Shown here piece by piece: positions 9,535-10,080 of a DNA stretch of 10,080 nt. Made by a program: the position numbers and the translations under genes. How positions within the stretch are numbered: the stretch's first letter is position 1; each line of letters opens with the position of its first letter. The DNA is from Alphaproteobacteria bacterium (lineage in GTDB: Bacteria; Pseudomonadota; Alphaproteobacteria; SHVP01): the NCBI GenBank assembly GCA_026421105.1, contig JAPKDI010000032.1, positions 1 through 10,080 on the forward strand, in the 5' to 3' direction. The notes beneath the pieces were generated by a model. That model was given only the letters and a program-made list of their open reading frames with translations, searched no databases and was not told where the DNA came from.

Positions 9535-10080
9535 GTCCGCGGCGGCCCTGCGAGTTGCGACTTTTGCGCCCCCAGGGCGTGTCCTGAATCGGCTTCTTGG
9601 ACGATCACCGCGACGGCCTCGCCGACTGCGCGCAAGGCCTCGATGTCCAACATGACCTCAAGGACCTCGTCGTACCACTCGCTGATCTCACGCACATCCC
9701 GCACGACGTTGTGATAGCCAAGAGTCCGGCCGCTGTTCTCACCGCGCTGGATTTCGACTTCGTGGCAGGGATCGAACAGCACCAGCCAAACGATAACTCG
9801 GCGATTGTAGATTTGGCCTGCCGCCACCGAAATTCTGAGCTTGCATGGCTCACCCTCATCGAGCTGTACAGCAAGCGCTTCCTCTTGCTCAAGCGCGGCT
9901 TTTCTAATGGTTTTGTCGACAGCACTGAGACATGAGTCCACCTCGTGGTACCGACCACCTACAACGGCTTGCAGCGTGTAGATCGTGCGTTCGCCCATCG
10001 TGAAAGCATAGTCGCGTTGATGAGCTGTCGTAGTTTCGCTGACGAAGGTGTCTTTCCAGCCGAGATAATACCAGTAGTCG
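9531..10080 (-). CDS. DUF1223 family protein (thioredoxin-like), 5' end beyond the window
   Basis: The open frame runs from the right window edge to the TAA at 9533-9531, giving about 182 C-terminal residues. It begins DYWYYLGWKDTFVSETTTAHQ, continues with YTLQAVVGGR and VIVWLVLFDP, then has VEIQRGENSGRTLGYHNVVR and a late AVIVQEADSGHALGAQ. The YWxYLGWKD segment, the YTxQ-VVxGR strand, the RGEN-GRTL-Y-NVVR block and the V-VQ-G-LGA ending are the pattern of DUF1223 (PF06764). Members are usually predicted secreted or periplasmic proteins with a thioredoxin-like fold and an N-terminal Cys-x-x-Cys; that N-terminal part is outside the window. An internal ATG at 9998 falls in the middle of conserved sequence and is not the real start. 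No function is established. I recall this family near the aconitase gene in other Alphaproteobacteria, which cannot be tested here. Confidence 0.8.
   Translation of the reverse strand, partial: DYWYYLGWKDTFVSETTTAHQRDYAFTMGERTIYTLQAVVGGRYHEVDSCLSAVDKTIRKAALEQEEALAVQLDEGEPCKLRISVAAGQIYNRRVIVWLVLFDPCHEVEIQRGENSGRTLGYHNVVRDVREISEWYDEVLEVMLDIEALRAVGEAVAVIVQEADSGHALGAQKSQLAGPPRT

Noticed and set aside
9567..9579. CGCCC-CCA-GGGCG hairpin after htpG as a possible terminator
   Set aside because: No T-run follows the stem on either strand, and it lies in conserved DUF1223 coding sequence.

Overview
This window is a conserved housekeeping region from what looks like an alphaproteobacterium. The main evidence is the gene order mdh-sucC-sucD-sucA-sucB on one strand, which is a familiar alphaproteobacterial arrangement. 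Supporting it are the LDH-like type of malate dehydrogenase, a DUF1223 gene, and CTTGAA-type boxes upstream of htpG. Coding sequence is GC-rich and fills nearly the whole window. A finer taxonomic placement is not justified from this sequence alone.

Layout, left to right. Positions 1-244 (minus strand) hold the start of a lipocalin-like (PF13924-type) gene that runs off the left edge. Positions 266-7444 (minus strand) hold five TCA-cycle genes, transcribed right to left: mdh (malate dehydrogenase, TTG start), sucC and sucD (succinyl-CoA synthetase beta and alpha, joined by a TAATG stop/start overlap), sucA (2-oxoglutarate dehydrogenase E1) and sucB (its dihydrolipoyl succinyltransferase E2). 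The lipocalin-like gene starts 21 nt after sucB and is probably the next gene of the same transcript. An lpd (E3) gene is not seen in the window.

Positions 7445-7629 form a 185-nt divergent intergenic region between mdh and htpG. It contains two CTTGAA boxes pointing toward htpG that resemble heat-shock sigma factor (RpoH) promoters. The chaperone gene htpG (Hsp90 family) occupies 7630-9534 on the plus strand. It meets, tail to tail, a DUF1223 gene on the minus strand (9531-10080, running off the right edge). Their stop codons overlap within one TTAA.

Functionally, SucA and SucB convert 2-oxoglutarate to succinyl-CoA (with an E3 encoded elsewhere), SucCD converts succinyl-CoA to succinate with nucleotide phosphorylation, and Mdh oxidises malate to oxaloacetate. 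Co-transcription would let the cell adjust these steps together. HtpG is a separate stress-response unit.

I found no mobile element, CRISPR array, RNA gene or evident new system. The most interesting non-coding structure is the sucD-sucA junction. There, a perfect GC hairpin lies exactly between a GGAGG Shine-Dalgarno sequence and the sucA ATG, and a second perfect hairpin carries the sucD stop codon in its loop.
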